9,298 nt of DNA, taken from NCBI GenBank assembly GCA_900319655.1, contig ONPH01000103.1, positions 1 through 9,298 of the forward strand, read 5' to 3'. Position numbers and translations under genes: made by a program. The DNA is from an uncultured Eubacteriales bacterium (GTDB taxonomy: Bacteria; Bacillota; Clostridia; Oscillospirales; Acutalibacteraceae). Below the pieces are notes generated by a model. That model saw only the letters and a list, made by a program, of their open reading frames with translations, searched no databases and was not told where the DNA came from. Positions 7,655 through 9,298 of this stretch are shown here, piece by piece. Positions within the stretch are counted from its first letter, which is position 1, and each line of letters starts with the position of its first letter.

Positions 7655-8060
7655 TGTGGCGGTTATCAATGCCGGTAAAGCTCATAAATTCGCCCTGCCA
7701 GTGGAGCTTGACGGTGTTGGTCTCGCCGTGACGGTTCTTGGCTACAATACATTCGCCAGAGTTTACGTCGGCTGTCGGAGCGGCGTTGTCGCCCTCCGCT
7801 TTATCGTAGTAGCCCTCGCGGTACAGGAAAAGAACGATGTCGGCGTCCTGCTCGATTGAACCCGAATCTCTCAGGTCGGAAAGCTGCGGACGGTGGTCGC
7901 CCGTGCGCTGTTCCGAGGCACGCGAAAGCTGTGACAGCGTGATAATCGGAACGTTGAGCTCCTTCGCCATAATCTTGAGGTTACGTGTGATGGCGGAAAT
8001 TTCCTGAACACGGTTGTCAATTCTTCTGCCGCTCGCCAATTTCCTGAACACGGTTGTCAA
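7644..8060 (-). CDS. dnaB: DnaB C-terminal part, downstream of the frameshift
   Basis: The open frame can begin at a TTG at 8060 inside the upstream repeat copy; its first residues are out-of-frame artefact. Genuine DnaB sequence runs from ASGRRIDNRVQEISAI to the stop at 7646-7644, which overlaps tilS. I see no convincing ribosome binding site, so independent translation is doubtful. The content is the last quarter of the helicase core, including H4 and the arginine-finger segment. Confidence 0.75.
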   Translation of the reverse strand: MTTVFRKLASGRRIDNRVQEISAITRNLKIMAKELNVPIITLSQLSRASEQRTGDHRPQLSDLRDSGSIEQDADIVLFLYREGYYDKAEGDNAAPTADVNSGECIVAKNRHGETNTVKLHWQGEFMSFTGIDNRHNEP

Positions 8061-8078
8061 TTCTTCTGCCGCTCGCCA
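7998..8078. repeat. 41-bp perfect direct repeat inside dnaB
   Basis: Bases 7998-8038 recur identically at 8038-8078, sharing one base, so the period is 40. Forty is not a multiple of three, which explains the frame change in dnaB. The repeat encodes the ASGRRIDNRVQEI region, and only one copy is expected in the protein family. Confidence 0.97.
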
Positions 8079-9057
8079 TCAACTGCAAATAGTCGATTAC
8101 GACTAAATCAATTTCCTTAAGCCTGCGCAGGCGCGACTTCATTTCGGTAATTGTGATTGTCGAGGTGTCGTCGAGGTACATAGGAGCTCTTCTCAGAACG
8201 TCGCTCGCAGGAATCAGACGGTTCCAGTCCTCATCGTTGAGCTTGCCTGTTCTCAGCTTAGTGCCGCCGACTTTAGCCTCAGAAGATAAAAGACGGCTTG
8301 CAAGCTGTTCCTTGGGCATTTCGAGCGAGAAAAACGCTACGGTCTTTTTCGACCTGCACGCTACATTTCGCGCGATATTGAGCGCAAAGCTCGTTTTACC
8401 CATACCGGGACGTGCCGCGAGGATGATAAGGTCGGAGCGGTTGAGCCCCGTAATCATCCTGTCCAAATCCTCGATACCCGTTGGTACGGGTTTTAGTCCG
8501 TCGTCGGCTTCTTTGTTGAGAGAATCGAGCCTTGCAAAGGTTTGGAACAGCACCGAATCAATGCGTTCAAGACCTGTTTTGCTGCTGTCCGAACGGATAT
8601 CAAACAAGCGCTGTTCGGCTGAATCGAGGAGCAAAGAGGTATCGCCCTCGCCTGCCGAAGCCTCGTCAATTGTCTTTCGCGAAGCGGTGATTAACAGCCT
8701 GAGCTGGTATTTTTCTTTAATTATTTTGGCGTATTCCTCGGCGTTTGAGATTGACGGACAGTTCTCCGCCAAATCCATAATATAGGTCTTGCCGCTCGCC
8801 TCGTCGAACGCGCCGCTCTTTTTTAGTCTGTCAAGCAGAGTTACAACGTCGATTGAAGTGCCGAAGTTCATCATATCCTGCATTTGTTGGAAAATTTGCT
8901 TGTGCAGTCCGATATAGAAATAATCGGATGATTTTACGTGGTCGAGCACCTTATCGAAAACCGAGCTGTCGAGGATAATTGCTCCGAGCACTGCCTGCTC
9001 TGCCTCGGCGCTGTACGGCAACGTTGAAAACTCGCTTGTGAATTCCGTATTAGCCAT
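8017..9057 (-). CDS. dnaB: DnaB N-terminal part, as read before the frameshift
   Basis: This frame yields 346 residues: the N-terminal helicase domain, linker and the first part of the RecA-like ATPase core. The last genuine DnaB residues are VQEI at 337-340. The final six, GERQKN, come from reading the second repeat copy in the wrong frame, and a TGA follows. The product would keep Walker A and B but lose motif H4 and the arginine finger, so it should not work as a helicase. Confidence 0.85.
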   Translation of the reverse strand: MANTEFTSEFSTLPYSAEAEQAVLGAIILDSSVFDKVLDHVKSSDYFYIGLHKQIFQQMQDMMNFGTSIDVVTLLDRLKKSGAFDEASGKTYIMDLAENCPSISNAEEYAKIIKEKYQLRLLITASRKTIDEASAGEGDTSLLLDSAEQRLFDIRSDSSKTGLERIDSVLFQTFARLDSLNKEADDGLKPVPTGIEDLDRMITGLNRSDLIILAARPGMGKTSFALNIARNVACRSKKTVAFFSLEMPKEQLASRLLSSEAKVGGTKLRTGKLNDEDWNRLIPASDVLRRAPMYLDDTSTITITEMKSRLRRLKEIDLVVIDYLQLMASGRRIDNRVQEIGERQKN

Positions 9058-9072
9058 TGTGGTTTCCTTTTG

Positions 9073-9108
9073 AATGGATAATTGATAGTTGATAATTGAT
9101 AATTTCGG
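9073..9108 (-). repeat. 36-bp AT-rich repeat, copy 2 (inverted)
   Basis: The reverse complement matches 3683-3718 with one mismatch in 36 bases. It lies immediately before the dnaB ribosome binding site, so it would be part of the dnaB leader transcript if the promoter is further upstream. Both copies point inward toward the dnaB-ftsH cluster. Confidence 0.75.
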
Positions 9109-9109
9109 C

Positions 9110-9150
9110 CGGGAACGTAAGTTGACATTACCGAGAACGTTTTGTTCCCG
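9110..9150. repeat. Inverted repeat in the dnaB upstream region
   Basis: CGGGAAC at 9110-9116 pairs with GTTCCCG at 9144-9150 around a 27-base loop. The right arm can instead pair with GAGAAC at 9134-9138 and flanks, with one mismatch, to make a compact hairpin. The spacing fits either a weak leader structure or a protein-binding site. No T run follows on either strand, so it is not a typical terminator. Confidence 0.4.
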
Positions 9151-9210
9151 ACTGAATTAATATGGTGCATTTAGCCACGTTATAAAAACACGAAAAACAT
9201 ATGATTTACA

Positions 9211-9240
9211 CCATAGGGGCGGACCCGTGTGTCCGCCCGC
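9211..9240. repeat. GC-rich palindromic repeat upstream of dnaB
   Basis: A perfect 8-bp stem, GGGCGGAC at 9217-9224 with GTCCGCCC at 9231-9238 and a 6-base loop, stands out in AT-rich surroundings. It has no T tract. Short elements with a GGGGCGGACCCGTGTGTCCGCCC-like core are, as I recall, dispersed in gut clostridial genomes; this is unverified. ACATATGATTT (9197-9207) and ACATATCATTT (9250-9260) flank it as a near-perfect direct repeat. Confidence 0.6.
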
Positions 9241-9287
9241 AGGACAGGAACATATCATTTGATATATATAAACGTTTTGTGTGCTGA

Positions 9288-9293
9288 ATTATA
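9288..9293 (-). promoter_or_regulatory. Possible -10 element for the dnaB cluster
   Basis: The minus strand reads TATAAT, a perfect sigma-A -10 hexamer, about 230 bases before the dnaB start. Any -35 would fall outside the window, so it cannot be judged. No better minus-strand promoter was found between it and dnaB. Confidence 0.22.
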
Positions 9294-9298
9294 CGTTC

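Larger units (their letters stand above)
7644..9057 (-). pseudogene. dnaB: Replicative DNA helicase gene disrupted by a 40-bp tandem duplication
   Basis: The whole locus encodes the hexameric replicative helicase (DnaB; called DnaC in Bacillus). The N-terminal half has the primase-interacting domain, a linker, Walker A ARPGMGKT (residues 215-222) and Walker B VVIDYLQL (319-326). The C-terminal half continues in another frame with VPIITLSQLSRASEQR and the DLRDSGSIEQDADIVLFLYR arginine-finger region. The halves are separated by a perfect 41-bp direct repeat with a 40-bp period, which shifts the frame by one. Removing 40 bp gives 1374 bases, or 457 residues plus stop, the usual DnaB length. The ATG has an AAGGA site (9065-9069) seven bases upstream. 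Because DnaB is essential, a real break would need an intact copy elsewhere; assembly error or a mixed population is more likely. Confidence 0.9.

Noticed and set aside
8017..8060. Programmed frameshift or intein joining the two DnaB frames
   Set aside because: There is no slippery heptamer with a stimulator and no intein sequence. The 40-bp duplication fully explains the frame change.
9122..9127. Plus-strand TTGACA as a -35 box
   Set aside because: The nearest TATAAT-like hexamer (9158-9163) is 30 bases away, and no plus-strand gene follows in the window.
1..9298. CRISPR array, tRNA, rRNA, transposase, toxin-antitoxin or phage genes
   Set aside because: No regularly spaced repeats, structured RNA gene or protein motifs of these kinds were seen on either strand.

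Overview
The window looks like chromosomal DNA from a low-to-mid GC Firmicute of the class Clostridia, most likely a gut Ruminococcaceae/Oscillospirales-type organism. The reasons are the conserved tilS-hpt-ftsH gene order, strong AGGAG-type ribosome binding sites, PASTA and YARHG ectodomains, and small intergenic palindromes of a style common in gut clostridial genomes. This assignment is inference from gene content, not a database result.

Layout. Positions 1-3459 hold two plus-strand genes. The first is the 3' part of a membrane-anchored kinase-like protein whose visible catalytic motifs are degenerate (pseudokinase), followed by one transmembrane helix, one PASTA domain and a C-terminal YARHG domain. 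Fifteen bases later comes a polytopic membrane protein of unknown function, closed by a clear intrinsic terminator. Positions 3511-3749 are a convergent intergenic region with an 85-bp palindromic repeat, a 36-bp AT-rich repeat and a second terminator that serves ftsH. Positions 3750-9057 hold a minus-strand cluster read in the order dnaB, tilS, hpt, ftsH: replicative helicase, tRNA-Ile lysidine synthetase, hypoxanthine phosphoribosyltransferase and the membrane AAA+ protease. Positions 9058-9298 are the dnaB leader and upstream region. It contains an inverted copy of the same 36-bp repeat, two further inverted repeats and a possible -10 element.

The main surprises are two lesions in the housekeeping cluster. 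dnaB carries a 40-bp tandem duplication that shifts the frame just after the Walker B segment and splits the helicase into two reading frames; removing 40 bp restores a 457-residue DnaB. ftsH stays in frame but lacks about 11 residues between the second region of homology and the arginine finger, exactly where AAA+ proteins carry sensor 1. DnaB is essential in bacteria, so assembly error or a mixed population has to be considered before a biological reading.

I found no convincing new multi-gene system. The items most worth a second look are the pseudokinase-PASTA-YARHG protein with its membrane partner, the two lesions, and the inverted 36-bp repeats flanking the dnaB-ftsH cluster.
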